Part shown: piece after piece, positions 43,913 to 52,744 of the stretch | Layout of the letters: each line of letters opens with the position of its first letter | Position numbering within the stretch: the first letter of the stretch is position 1 | Source of the DNA: Glaciecola sp041380235 | Lineage (GTDB): Bacteria > Pseudomonadota > Gammaproteobacteria > Enterobacterales > Alteromonadaceae | Reading direction: 5' to 3' | Length of the DNA stretch: 64,000 nucleotides | Assembly: GCF_041380235.1 (NCBI RefSeq) | Contig: NZ_JBGIYY010000001.1 | Location: 1-64,000 of the forward strand | Translations under genes and position numbers: made by a program | Notes under the pieces: model-generated | Databases searched by the model: none | The model's input: only the letters and a program-made list of their open reading frames with translations | What the model was told of the DNA's origin: nothing

Positions 43913-44956
43913 ATGAAAAATGATACTAACAAAGCAAATGCACTAGAAGCAGCCCTTTCGCAAATAGAAAAGCAGTTTGGCAAAGGCTCTATCATGAAGC
44001 TTGGCGAAAACCGCACCATGGATGTTGAAACCATTTCAACAGGCTCATTAGGTTTGGATATTGCATTGGGTGCAGGCGGATTGCCAATGGGCCGAATAGT
44101 TGAAATTTATGGCCCTGAATCATCAGGTAAAACCACATTAACGCTTGAAGTGATTGCCTCTGCACAGCGCGAAGGTAAAACCTGCGCATTCGTCGACGCG
44201 GAGCATGCGTTAGACCCAATTTATGCTAAAAAATTAGGCGTTAACATCGACGAACTACTGGTCTCTCAGCCCGATACTGGGGAGCAAGCGCTAGAAATCT
44301 GCGACATGCTTACTCGCTCAGGAGCGGTTGATGTGATTGTGGTAGATTCAGTGGCTGCACTCACGCCAAGAGCCGAAATCGAAGGTGACATTGGTGATTC
44401 TCACATGGGCCTTGCGGCTCGTATGATGTCGCAAAGTATGCGTAAAATTACCGGTAACCTAAAGCGTAGCAATACCATGCTAATTTTCATCAACCAAATT
44501 CGGATGAAGATTGGGGTCATGTTTGGTAATCCTGAAACGACTACCGGTGGTAATGCACTTAAATTTTATGCTTCAGTGCGCCTAGATATCAGACGTATTG
44601 GTGCGATTAAAGATGGTGACGAGGTTGTCGGTAACGAAACTCGCGTAAAAGTGGTTAAGAACAAAATTGCTCCACCTTTCAAACAAGCGGAATTCCAAAT
44701 CATGTATGGTCAAGGCATTAGCAAAGAGGCCGAGTTGGTTGATTTAGGTGTAAAACATAAGCTGATAGATAAAGCTGGCGCTTGGTATAGCTGCAACGGT
44801 GATCGTATCGGACAAGGTAAAGCAAATGTTGTGCAATATCTTAAAGATAACAAAGCCTTAGCGAATGAGATTGAAGGTAAGTTAAGAGCCGAATTGCTTA
44901 TGCCAAAAGTAACTGACGACGCGGTAAAAGAGTCAGACGATACTGCTAAGGCATAA
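43913..44956 (+). CDS. recA: Recombinase RecA
   Basis: 347 residues. It forms filaments on single-stranded DNA, drives strand exchange and triggers LexA cleavage. Walker A GPESSGKTT (about 67-75), the block VIVVDSVAALTPRAEIEGD and the L2-loop region INQIRMKIGVMFGNPETTTGG are intact, and the acidic C-terminus is present. No recX follows; a strong terminator stands 35 bases downstream, so it is a single-gene unit. It is regulated by the LexA box at 43713-43728. Confidence 0.99.
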   Translation: MKNDTNKANALEAALSQIEKQFGKGSIMKLGENRTMDVETISTGSLGLDIALGAGGLPMGRIVEIYGPESSGKTTLTLEVIASAQREGKTCAFVDAEHALDPIYAKKLGVNIDELLVSQPDTGEQALEICDMLTRSGAVDVIVVDSVAALTPRAEIEGDIGDSHMGLAARMMSQSMRKITGNLKRSNTMLIFINQIRMKIGVMFGNPETTTGGNALKFYASVRLDIRRIGAIKDGDEVVGNETRVKVVKNKIAPPFKQAEFQIMYGQGISKEAELVDLGVKHKLIDKAGAWYSCNGDRIGQGKANVVQYLKDNKALANEIEGKLRAELLMPKVTDDAVKESDDTAKA

Positions 44957-44990
44957 GCCGTAAAATAAAGGTTTTACCTGTTTAACAGCG

Positions 44991-45054
44991 AAAGGCCGGT
45001 TAGAAACTCAGCGTGATAATGCATTGTAACGCTTGGGTTCTAATCGGCCTTTTT
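44991..45054 (+). terminator. Rho-independent terminator of recA
   Basis: A 13-bp stem (44993-45005 with 45038-45050, one G-U pair) with a further inner stem is followed by TTTT on the plus strand. It begins about 35 bases after the recA stop. Confidence 0.92.
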
Positions 45055-45113
45055 ATGTCTTGATATATCATTTACCGAGTTGTTAAAAAACTCTATAGCC
45101 TAAGTTAAATACA

Positions 45114-45145
45114 AAGTAAAAGAGGAGCATATATGCGTATTCCTC
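45114..45145 (-). terminator. Weak terminator of the GGDEF/EAL gene
   Basis: On the minus strand GAGGA (plus 45141-45145) and TCCTC (plus 45122-45126) form a short stem around a GCATATATGC palindrome, followed by TTTTACTTT. It stands 26 bases after the stop of the GGDEF/EAL gene. The stem is only 5 bp plus the inner palindrome, so strength is doubtful. Confidence 0.4.
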
Positions 45146-45170
45146 CATTTTTTAAGAACAATTTTATGGC

Positions 45171-47852
45171 TTATGGGTACTCTAAGAGCAAGGCTGAGAC
45201 TGATTTCAGCGGCACAGGTTTGCTGATACAGAATCCTTGAAAGCTATTTACACCAAGCTTAGCAATGATGTCCAAAATGGCAGTGCTTTCGACTCCCTCA
45301 GCCACTACTTGAAGCTCTAAAGAACGAGCAAGCGCAATAATCGCTTTTACAATTTTGGTGTTGTTGTTGTGTTCTGATAAATCATCCAGAAAGCTTTTGT
45401 CTATCTTGATAATATCAAAAGGATAGTTTTGCAAATAACTCAAAGATGAATAGCCTGTGCCAAAATCGTCAAGCGCTAATCTGATCCCAGTTGACTTAAT
45501 TTCTTTTAAAATAGCCTTTACTTTTTCTGGTTTATTAATAATTACCGATTCAGTCATTTCCATGACTAATTTGCTGGGGTCAACCCCATATTTTACGCAG
45601 CAAGTTTCTATATGCGAGACAAAAGAGTCTTCTAGTAGTTGCTTTGCTGAAACATTGAAGGTGAGGTAAGTGTTTGTGGCAAATTTTTTATCTTTTTGCC
45701 AGCGGCCCAATTGCCTGCAGGCTTCTTCAATTACCCACCTTCCCACTTTTACTATCATGCCTGTTTCTTCTAGCATATGAATAAAGCGATCAGGGGCAAC
45801 AATGGTTCCTTTTTTATTCGTAAACCGCAGCAGCGCCTCAAAACCGACAATGGCAGAAGTTTGGCTATTGCATATCGCTTGGTAATATAGACAAAAGCTG
45901 TTGCGTTTGAGTCCAGTACGTAATTCATTAAGCAAGTTGATGCGTCGTTTTGCACCAATTTCTAAAACTTCATTAAAAATTTGGTATTTGTTTTTACCTT
46001 CTCTTTTAGCGCTATATAGCGCAAAGTCAGCATTTTTTAGTAATGTGTTTGGGTCAGAGCTAGCAAAGCTTCCTCTCGCTACGCCAAGGCTGGTAGTGAT
46101 AAATATCTCATTGTTGTCAATCATGTAAGGTTCGGCCACGCATTGAATCACTTTTTCAGCCACTACCACTTCGTCAGTTACATGATCGTCTTTGCCTAGC
46201 AATACAACAAATTCGTCTCCGCCAAAGCGGGCGACAGTGTCATTTTTACGTAGGGTATTGATCAATCGCTCTGCTACTTTTTGCAACAAAATGTCACCAA
46301 TATTGTGGCCCAGCGTATCATTGACGTCTTTAAAACCGTCAAGATCCAAGAAAAATACCGACACTAATGCCTCATCGCGCTGAGACGCTAAAAAGGCCTG
46401 TTGCAGACGGTCATTAAATAATACGCGATTAGCGAGGCCGGTAAGCCCATCGTATTCAGCAATGTGGCGAAGTTTTTCCTGAGTGATATATCGTTCGGTG
46501 ACATCAGCACAAGTGCCTAAAAAGCCCTCGACTTCGCCATCCGCAGAGAACAATATGCGCATGCTAAAATCGACCCACTTAGTGGTGCCAAGGGGAGTGA
46601 CTAATCTTACTTCCTGGCTATAGTCTTCAGCTTTTTGAAGACTGTCGTAGAGGGCTTCTAAAAAGTCGGTGACTTCTGCGGAGTGAATAGTATTAATCCA
46701 ATTTTGGCCCAGTCCCTCATCGCTCGCGAGTCCAGAAAACTCAAACCACTTGTCGTTTGCAAACACGCAGTTCCAGTCTTTATCGACTCTTATGATGGCA
46801 ACAGGTGCAAGTTGAGTGAGGGCGTTGAGCTGTTGGGATGTTCGTTTATACTCTTCGGCACTTTGGCGCATGTCAGTGGTATCTTGAATTTGCAAAGTAG
46901 TGAAGCGCTGCGCGCCATGCATGTATCTGAAAATAGTCAGATTGACTATGCAGACACTGCCATCGTCTCTTCTGGCTTCACGCTCTAACCAAATTCGCGG
47001 TCCCATGGCTTGCTCAGAAACACCAAATTTTGCCTGTTGATTTGACCATTGAAATAAAGAATCATAAGTGGGAATAAAGTCGCGAATGTCCATGCCGGCA
47101 AGACTAGGGCTGCCTGTGTGTTCTATTTCAAACTCTGATCGAATTAACATGTCTTGAGCAACAGGATTGCTCAGCAATATCGTAAAATCACTGTTTACAA
47201 CGACAACTCCGACCGGTGATGACGAGATTAAGCTGCTAAGGTAGCGATTGTTTGCAATTTTTTTATCAAGCCCTAAAAAATTACCACGAACAGTCTCGGC
47301 GCTTTGCAGGGTGCACATGACTGCGCCGATGATTGGCTTTAGTTTGTGCATCAACGCGGCGGTGTAATCTCCATTTTTATTTGCTAATACACAAATTGCG
47401 CGCAATTCACTGTGCAGCACAATGGGTAAAATCATCACCGAAGAAAATTCAATATCTTTGCACAATAATGCTCTGGTGCCGGTGGGTATAGGGTTATTGT
47501 AGTAGATAGACGTGGTCAGCAGATTCTTTTGACTCACCCAAGCCGATAAAACGCTATCGTTGACAAAGGGTTTATTATTGCCGTAGTACAGGGGTGTTAA
47601 CTTGGTATTCGCATAGATTGGGAATTCAGCATCTTTCCCTGATACAAAGCACACTGCAAAATCGCTGTCGGTGATGTCGGCTAGATATTTTAAAACGAGA
47701 TGGAATATTCTGGTAGATGCATCGGGGTCGAATAGTAGTTCTTGTATGGCGTCAATGGCGTCGCGAGTGCCGACGTCTTTGCGTCTATTGTTAAGTTCGT
47801 TTGGTTCTTGGAGAGCATGCCTTGCGGCTTCGTCTATTTCTTTTTCTTTCAT
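45171..47852 (-). CDS. GAF-PAS-PAS-GGDEF-EAL bifunctional c-di-GMP signalling protein
   Basis: 893 residues, cytosolic. Order: GAF-like domain (about 35-185), two PAS domains (about 205-330 and 340-450, with a PAC-like end before the GGDEF), GGDEF (about 465-625) and EAL (about 640-890). The cyclase motif is an intact GGDEF at 544-548 with an intact inhibitory site RKND (535-538). The phosphodiesterase keeps EALLRF from Glu672, DDFGTGYSSLSYL and VAEGVES. Both activities are thus possible, switched by the sensor domains. It is transcribed alone on the minus strand, divergent from the CheB/CheR hybrid, which suggests a shared signalling region. Confidence 0.92.
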   Translation of the reverse strand: MKEKEIDEAARHALQEPNELNNRRKDVGTRDAIDAIQELLFDPDASTRIFHLVLKYLADITDSDFAVCFVSGKDAEFPIYANTKLTPLYYGNNKPFVNDSVLSAWVSQKNLLTTSIYYNNPIPTGTRALLCKDIEFSSVMILPIVLHSELRAICVLANKNGDYTAALMHKLKPIIGAVMCTLQSAETVRGNFLGLDKKIANNRYLSSLISSSPVGVVVVNSDFTILLSNPVAQDMLIRSEFEIEHTGSPSLAGMDIRDFIPTYDSLFQWSNQQAKFGVSEQAMGPRIWLEREARRDDGSVCIVNLTIFRYMHGAQRFTTLQIQDTTDMRQSAEEYKRTSQQLNALTQLAPVAIIRVDKDWNCVFANDKWFEFSGLASDEGLGQNWINTIHSAEVTDFLEALYDSLQKAEDYSQEVRLVTPLGTTKWVDFSMRILFSADGEVEGFLGTCADVTERYITQEKLRHIAEYDGLTGLANRVLFNDRLQQAFLASQRDEALVSVFFLDLDGFKDVNDTLGHNIGDILLQKVAERLINTLRKNDTVARFGGDEFVVLLGKDDHVTDEVVVAEKVIQCVAEPYMIDNNEIFITTSLGVARGSFASSDPNTLLKNADFALYSAKREGKNKYQIFNEVLEIGAKRRINLLNELRTGLKRNSFCLYYQAICNSQTSAIVGFEALLRFTNKKGTIVAPDRFIHMLEETGMIVKVGRWVIEEACRQLGRWQKDKKFATNTYLTFNVSAKQLLEDSFVSHIETCCVKYGVDPSKLVMEMTESVIINKPEKVKAILKEIKSTGIRLALDDFGTGYSSLSYLQNYPFDIIKIDKSFLDDLSEHNNNTKIVKAIIALARSLELQVVAEGVESTAILDIIAKLGVNSFQGFCISKPVPLKSVSALLLEYP

Positions 47853-48027
47853 TTAGCAGTAGTTTCCTAAAACCAATATTTGTTAAAGTGCGTAACTTTC
47901 TTATAAGACTGCTGTATTTTGCAAAAATAATGTTATAGTTTTCAAGATAATACAAACAGCTAAAAAGCGCATCAATCTACGTTGATTTATGAATAATTAA
48001 CAAACCATTATCAGAAGGTATCAAACC

Positions 48028-51000
48028 ATGGCGGTTAGGTCAAAGAACAGTGTTGCTAGTACTGAATTAAATCTTCCGACCCACTACATAGGCATCGGTG
48101 CTTCTGCTGGCGGATTGGAAGCTCTGCAGAGTCTGCTTCAGAACCTACCTGTAGATACTGGTGCTTGTTTTGTTATCGTTCAGCATTTATCACCCGATTT
48201 CAAAAGTATGATGCTAGAACTGCTTAGCAAGCACACCAGCATGACTATTCAAAATGTGCAAGACGGTGTTTTAGCCAAACCAAATACTATCTATTTACTG
48301 CCCCCCAAAAAGAATATGATCGTTGCACAAGGCGAGCTTTTGCTAACTGAAAAAGCCCCTGACTCTGGACTTAATCTTCCGATTGACGTGTTTTTTCGTT
48401 CACTGGCCGAAGATCAACAGCATCGTGCTATTGGCATTATCTTATCGGGCACGGGGTCTGACGGCAGCCGCGGCGTAAAAGCGCTAAAAGAAACGGGTGC
48501 ATTAATCATTGCTCAAGAGCCCGACAGTGCTAAATTTGAAGGTATGCCCAACAGTGCAATTAATACTGGTATTGTGGATTTGATTTTGCGCCCAGAAGAT
48601 ATGGGGGCAAAACTAGCCACTTACATTGAGCATCCATTAGTGAGCGGTCAATCTGACGGACTGCACCAAGATATGGAAGTCAGCCAAGATGTGATGGGCG
48701 AAATATTCAATATTTTGAAAATGAAAAGTGACATCGATTTTTCAAAGTATAAGCCTTCGACAATTGCTAGGCGAATTGAACGACGCATGACAATCAAGCA
48801 AATTAACGCTTTGCCGGATTATTTAACGCTTTTATTCAAAGACAGTTATGAAGTAAAGATTTTAAGTAAAGAGCTGCTCATAGGCGTGACTCGTTTTTTT
48901 AGAGATCACGACGCATTCAAAAAGTTAGCTGATGACGTCATTCCCGATATTGTGACCAAGTCAAAACCCAACGCCTTGATCAGAGTATGGGTAGCCGCCT
49001 GTTCATCTGGCGAAGAAGCCTATTCAATTGCGATACTGTTGCATGAAGAAGTTGAAAAACAAGGATTAAAACGCGATATAAAAGTGTTTGCTACCGACGT
49101 GAATTCAGACGCGATTACTGAGGCTAGTGCAGGAATTTATGGCGAAGATGTAATGCACGACATTGACGCCGATATTCTGACTAAGCATTTTAATAAATAC
49201 CCTACTGGCGGCTATCAGGTTTCTCAGCGAGTCAGGCACTCGGTTGTGTTTGCCAGTCACAATATGATAATGGATCCGCCATTTTCTAATATTGATTTAG
49301 TTACCTGTCGTAATGTGCTGATTTATTTTCAACCGAGTGCTCAAAAACGTGTTCTATCGTCGCTGCATTTTGCCTTGAAAAAAGACAGCTACCTATTTTT
49401 GGGTTCGTCTGAGAATTTAGGTGAGCTATCGCAGTATTTCCATACAGTAAGTGAGCGTCAAAAAATATTTAAGAAAAACAGTGATGCGCGTTTGTCATTG
49501 GGTTCAAGCTCCGCGATCCCGTCAGCAAAGAAAGTGGCCCAAAACATACCGTCCGTGTCTAGTTTGATGAAAAACTACCGCAGCAACAGTGCGCACGGCT
49601 CACCCACGGGCTTTGCTAACGAAGCTTTGATCACCGAATACGTTCCCCCATGCATACTGTTAGACGATGAATATAATGCTTTGCACGTGTATGGCGATTT
49701 GAGCCCGTTTGTCAGGCGCTTACCGCCAGGACGCATCAGTACTAAAGTTGGCGATATGGTTAACGACGACATTAGTATTGCAGTGACGTCAGCGTTGCAA
49801 AGAGCAAAGCTCAAAAATGAAGAAGTTTATTACTCCGATATCGAGACCAAACACAATGACAAAGTGCTGAGTCTAAATTTAAGAGTCATGTATATAAGAG
49901 AGCATGATTTAGAAAGTTCGGTTGGATACTTTTGGGTAGTATTTGAGACGGTAAATCACCAGCGCATTGAATCAAAACAATCGATAAAGTTCAGCGTTAG
50001 CGAACAGGCCAAGCAGCGCATAGAAGATCTTGAGCTAGAGTTGAAGTTTAGCAAAGAACATTTGCAGGTTACGGTTGAAGAGCTCGAAACTACCAACGAA
50101 GAATTGCAGTCAGCCAATGAAGAGTTAATGTCGGCAAATGAAGAATTGCAAAGCACTAACGAAGAATTGCAATCGGTCAACGAAGAGCTGTACACCGTAA
50201 ACTCCGAATACCAAGAAAAAATCACCGAGATATCGCAAGCCAATGGTGATTTAGACGAGGTAATGAGTCTGTCTAAAATAGGTATTATTTTCTTAGACGA
50301 AAATATGCTGGTGCGTCGCTACACTGAGGCGGTCAAAGCCTATGTCAATTTATTAGAAAGCGATGTTAATCGTCCACTTCATCATATTTCAAAAAATATT
50401 TCGTACGACAACATGCTCTCTGATGTTGCCAAAGTATTTAATACTGGCCAGTCAATTGAGCAAGAAATTACCATGAAGGATAAAAAGTTACTGCGAGTAT
50501 CAATCAACCCGTATAGCTATAGCGATTTGTCGAAAACGCAAGGAGTGGCGATTACATTTTCAGATATTTCGCGGGTTAAATACATCGAAATGGGTATGCT
50601 TGTGGCCTATAAACAGTTGCGCACAAGTGTCAATAATGCCTTGGAAATGCTGGATGAAAAACCGCTTAACGAACAGCTCAATGTATTGATACTAGATGAC
50701 TGCCCAGTCTATTTAGAATTTTTAGAGCAGCAGCTATTGCTTGTGGATGATTTTAAAGTCACGATTTTCCGAGCAAGTAATACCAAAGCCGCTTTAAAAA
50801 TGATTTCCAAGCATGACATTGATATCTGTGTGTCTGATTTTTACCTAGAGGACGAGACGGCCCTAAGCTTTATTGACAGCTTGACAACCATCGACGTGAA
50901 TATTCCGGTAATTGTGATTACTGCTGACGCAGACCAAGAGTTGAGCCCATTGTTGCTGTCGCATGGTGTACTGGATCTCATTGATAAAAAGGTCATGACG

Positions 51001-51105
51001 CCCGCCTTACTGGGCAAGAGTATTCGCTTTGCGATCCGCAGGCATCAAATTGACGCAAATTTTTCAAGCTTAATTGAAAATAGTGCTCATACAGGCGATG
51101 CATAA
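48028..51105 (+). CDS. CheB-CheR-PAS-receiver hybrid signalling protein
   Basis: 1025 residues. Order: CheB methylesterase domain with Ser26 (GASAGG), His53 (VQHLSP) and Asp145 (GTGSDGS); CheR methyltransferase (about 215-490) with VWVAACSSGEEAYS and ATDVNSDAI; a linker; a long coiled coil (about 655-735) with five NEEL repeats; a PAS-like domain (about 740-865); and a C-terminal receiver (about 884-1005) with phospho-acceptor Asp937. Such CheB/CheR/PAS fusions are orphan regulators, not part of a classic che operon; no chemoreceptor or cheA gene is adjacent. A receiver at the C-terminus implies input from an unlinked histidine kinase. AGAAGG precedes the ATG by 9 bases. Confidence 0.92.
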   Translation: MAVRSKNSVASTELNLPTHYIGIGASAGGLEALQSLLQNLPVDTGACFVIVQHLSPDFKSMMLELLSKHTSMTIQNVQDGVLAKPNTIYLLPPKKNMIVAQGELLLTEKAPDSGLNLPIDVFFRSLAEDQQHRAIGIILSGTGSDGSRGVKALKETGALIIAQEPDSAKFEGMPNSAINTGIVDLILRPEDMGAKLATYIEHPLVSGQSDGLHQDMEVSQDVMGEIFNILKMKSDIDFSKYKPSTIARRIERRMTIKQINALPDYLTLLFKDSYEVKILSKELLIGVTRFFRDHDAFKKLADDVIPDIVTKSKPNALIRVWVAACSSGEEAYSIAILLHEEVEKQGLKRDIKVFATDVNSDAITEASAGIYGEDVMHDIDADILTKHFNKYPTGGYQVSQRVRHSVVFASHNMIMDPPFSNIDLVTCRNVLIYFQPSAQKRVLSSLHFALKKDSYLFLGSSENLGELSQYFHTVSERQKIFKKNSDARLSLGSSSAIPSAKKVAQNIPSVSSLMKNYRSNSAHGSPTGFANEALITEYVPPCILLDDEYNALHVYGDLSPFVRRLPPGRISTKVGDMVNDDISIAVTSALQRAKLKNEEVYYSDIETKHNDKVLSLNLRVMYIREHDLESSVGYFWVVFETVNHQRIESKQSIKFSVSEQAKQRIEDLELELKFSKEHLQVTVEELETTNEELQSANEELMSANEELQSTNEELQSVNEELYTVNSEYQEKITEISQANGDLDEVMSLSKIGIIFLDENMLVRRYTEAVKAYVNLLESDVNRPLHHISKNISYDNMLSDVAKVFNTGQSIEQEITMKDKKLLRVSINPYSYSDLSKTQGVAITFSDISRVKYIEMGMLVAYKQLRTSVNNALEMLDEKPLNEQLNVLILDDCPVYLEFLEQQLLLVDDFKVTIFRASNTKAALKMISKHDIDICVSDFYLEDETALSFIDSLTTIDVNIPVIVITADADQELSPLLLSHGVLDLIDKKVMTPALLGKSIRFAIRRHQIDANFSSLIENSAHTGDA
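50092..50196 (+). repeat. Five 21-base tandem repeats coding for a heptad coiled coil
   Basis: Five consecutive 21-base units encode variants of the heptad TNEELQS within the CheB-CheR hybrid. The units differ at several bases, so they are an old protein-level repeat rather than a recent slippage array. The coil separates the CheR and PAS parts. Confidence 0.85.
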
Positions 51106-51194
51106 TAAAAGTGAAATTCGGCGTTTCAACCTCATTAAAATGGTATTAAGTGTATCTGCGGCGCGGCCGATATGTTAAGTATTGAAGTTAGTGA

Positions 51195-51269
51195 GTACTG
51201 CATACGCTGTTACATGCAGTACATGGATGTTGAATAAACATGTGTTAGGTGAGCGTAAGCTATCCATGT
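51195..51269 (+). repeat. Two inverted repeats in the leader of the membrane GGDEF gene
   Basis: GTACTGCAT (51195-51203) and its exact inverse (51214-51222) are 10 bases apart. A second pair, ACATGGAT (51221-51228) and ATCCATGT (51262-51269), begins where the first ends. Together they could fold a structured leader or mark operators ahead of the gene at 51299. It does not resemble a known c-di-GMP riboswitch. Confidence 0.5.
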
Positions 51270-51298
51270 TGTAATGAACGGCAGTGAATTTTTCTATT

Positions 51299-52411
51299 AT
51301 GGACAACAATGACCTAAGGCAAAGCACATTTCATCAGGACAAAAGCAAAGATTTCTTCGAAAACAGCTTTTCCAAAATATCCGATAATTATGACACTGGG
51401 CTAATGCTCAAAAATCTGAAGATCGTAGCCTTTGTAGGTACATTAGGCCACATCGGTTTTCTATTTTTGTTTATGGCCATGGGGATCCCAGAGCTCAGTA
51501 TATTCAATATGTTTAGCATTTTGATATGGCTTTGCAGTTTTTACACTATTTCTAAAAAGCTGTTTGGCATCTCGGTGGCAATGATCTCTTTTGAGATTGT
51601 GCTACACGCTACGATTGTCACGGCGGTGATCGGCACCCAGGCTGGCTTTCACTACTATCTTTGGCCATGCATGAGCTTAATAATACTAATGCCGATAAAA
51701 GCGAAATATGTATTTTCTGGGCTCTGCTTTGTGCTCATTGCTATTTTTATGTGGTTAAGTGCAACATACGATGGGCTTGACTACATCTATGAACACCCAG
51801 AAATACTATCCATACTAAACATGGGCAATATATTTCTTTCTGCAGCTACCTTCATTATCATTATTAAGCTTTTACAAAGCACCCGCTTAAGTAATGATAA
51901 AAGGCTATTTGAAATGGCGAACATGGACGATTTCACACAAACCTATAATCGACGCTTTATTTACGCGCTTATGGGGGATGCCAATCAAATAGAAAATAAA
52001 ATAAAAAGTTATGCCTTGGTTTTAGCAGATTTAGACAATTTTAAGCGTGTGAATGACGACTATGGTCATGCCGCTGGCGAGGAAATTATACTTGAGGTAA
52101 CCAAAGTCATTAAGGCAAGTGTAGGTAAAAACGACATCATTTCTAGATGGAGTGGCCAAGAGTTTATGCTCATTTTAAATAACACATCCAGAGAGCGTGT
52201 GCTATCTGTTTTAGAGACTATACAGTTAGATTTGTGCCGTAAAGTAAAGAAACCTTCCAACGATATGGCTGATGTGACCTTTAGCTTTGGCGTTGCCCTA
52301 AATTATAATGCGAAGCGATTTGCAGAGGCGCTGCAGCGTGCAGATTTCAATTTGCATAAAGCAAAAGAAGCAGGCAAAGACCGTATTGTGATTGACGCAG
52401 GACCTATTTAA
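51299..52411 (+). CDS. Membrane GGDEF-domain protein with degenerate active site
   Basis: About 370 residues from the ATG at 51299; a GTG at 51284 is an alternative, neither with a strong ribosome site. Six hydrophobic segments (about 40-205) precede a GGDEF domain. The catalytic loop reads RWSGQEF (Ser285-Phe289), so the catalytic acidic third position is Gln, and the inhibitory-site Arg is Gly (GKND). Cyclase activity is therefore doubtful, while the fold (VLADLDNFKRVNDDYGHAAG) is otherwise good. It may serve as a c-di-GMP- or nucleotide-sensing or partner-binding protein. It lies 193 bases after the CheB/CheR hybrid on the same strand and is convergent with the flhB-like gene. Confidence 0.85.
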   Translation: MDNNDLRQSTFHQDKSKDFFENSFSKISDNYDTGLMLKNLKIVAFVGTLGHIGFLFLFMAMGIPELSIFNMFSILIWLCSFYTISKKLFGISVAMISFEIVLHATIVTAVIGTQAGFHYYLWPCMSLIILMPIKAKYVFSGLCFVLIAIFMWLSATYDGLDYIYEHPEILSILNMGNIFLSAATFIIIIKLLQSTRLSNDKRLFEMANMDDFTQTYNRRFIYALMGDANQIENKIKSYALVLADLDNFKRVNDDYGHAAGEEIILEVTKVIKASVGKNDIISRWSGQEFMLILNNTSRERVLSVLETIQLDLCRKVKKPSNDMADVTFSFGVALNYNAKRFAEALQRADFNLHKAKEAGKDRIVIDAGPI

Positions 52412-52420
52412 AAAAGTAAA

Positions 52421-52744
52421 TTACTCCGTAAAATCGATTTTTTGATGCACGTTATGCCAGTTTTCGGGAAATTTTCCCTGCAAAACGAAGGCAAAGGCAA
52501 TCAGTTCGGCAATCACTTGATACATGCTTTCTGGAATTTCCTGCCCCAAATCTAAATAAGACAATATTTGACTGAGATGCTCATCTTGGTGAACAAAAAT
52601 CCCATGTTGTTCGGCCAATGCAATCATTTCTTGGGCGAGAGTGCCGCTGCCTTTTGCAATGACTTTAGGAGCGCCTGCTCCCTGAGGCGACATCGCCTGA
52701 TATTGCAAGGCAACCGCTTGCGGTGATTTACCCTTACTATGCAT
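52421..52744 (-). CDS. FlhB C-terminal domain-like protein (EscU/YscU/HrcU homologue)
   Basis: 107 residues. It matches only the cytoplasmic C-terminal domain of the flagellar export switch FlhB: AVALQYQAMSPQGAGAPKVIAKG, then LAEQHGIFVHQDEHLSQIL and the helix SMYQVIAELIAFAFVL. The Asn-Pro-Thr-His autocleavage motif is absent (APKV follows a Gly-Ala). It may act with FliK in type III secretion substrate switching, or as a stand-alone FhlB-type protein. It overlaps the fliK-like gene by 8 bases, so it is co-translated with it. Confidence 0.85.
   Translation of the reverse strand: MHSKGKSPQAVALQYQAMSPQGAGAPKVIAKGSGTLAQEMIALAEQHGIFVHQDEHLSQILSYLDLGQEIPESMYQVIAELIAFAFVLQGKFPENWHNVHQKIDFTE

Noticed and set aside
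45133..45240. Plus-strand 35-codon frame with a good GAGGAG site after recA
   Set aside because: It lies after the recA terminator, its ribosome site is part of a hairpin that looks like the terminator of the opposite gene, and most of it is antisense to the GGDEF/EAL gene.
50092..50196. Tandem repeat as a CRISPR-like or regulatory array
   Set aside because: It is in frame, encodes a coiled coil and has no spacers.
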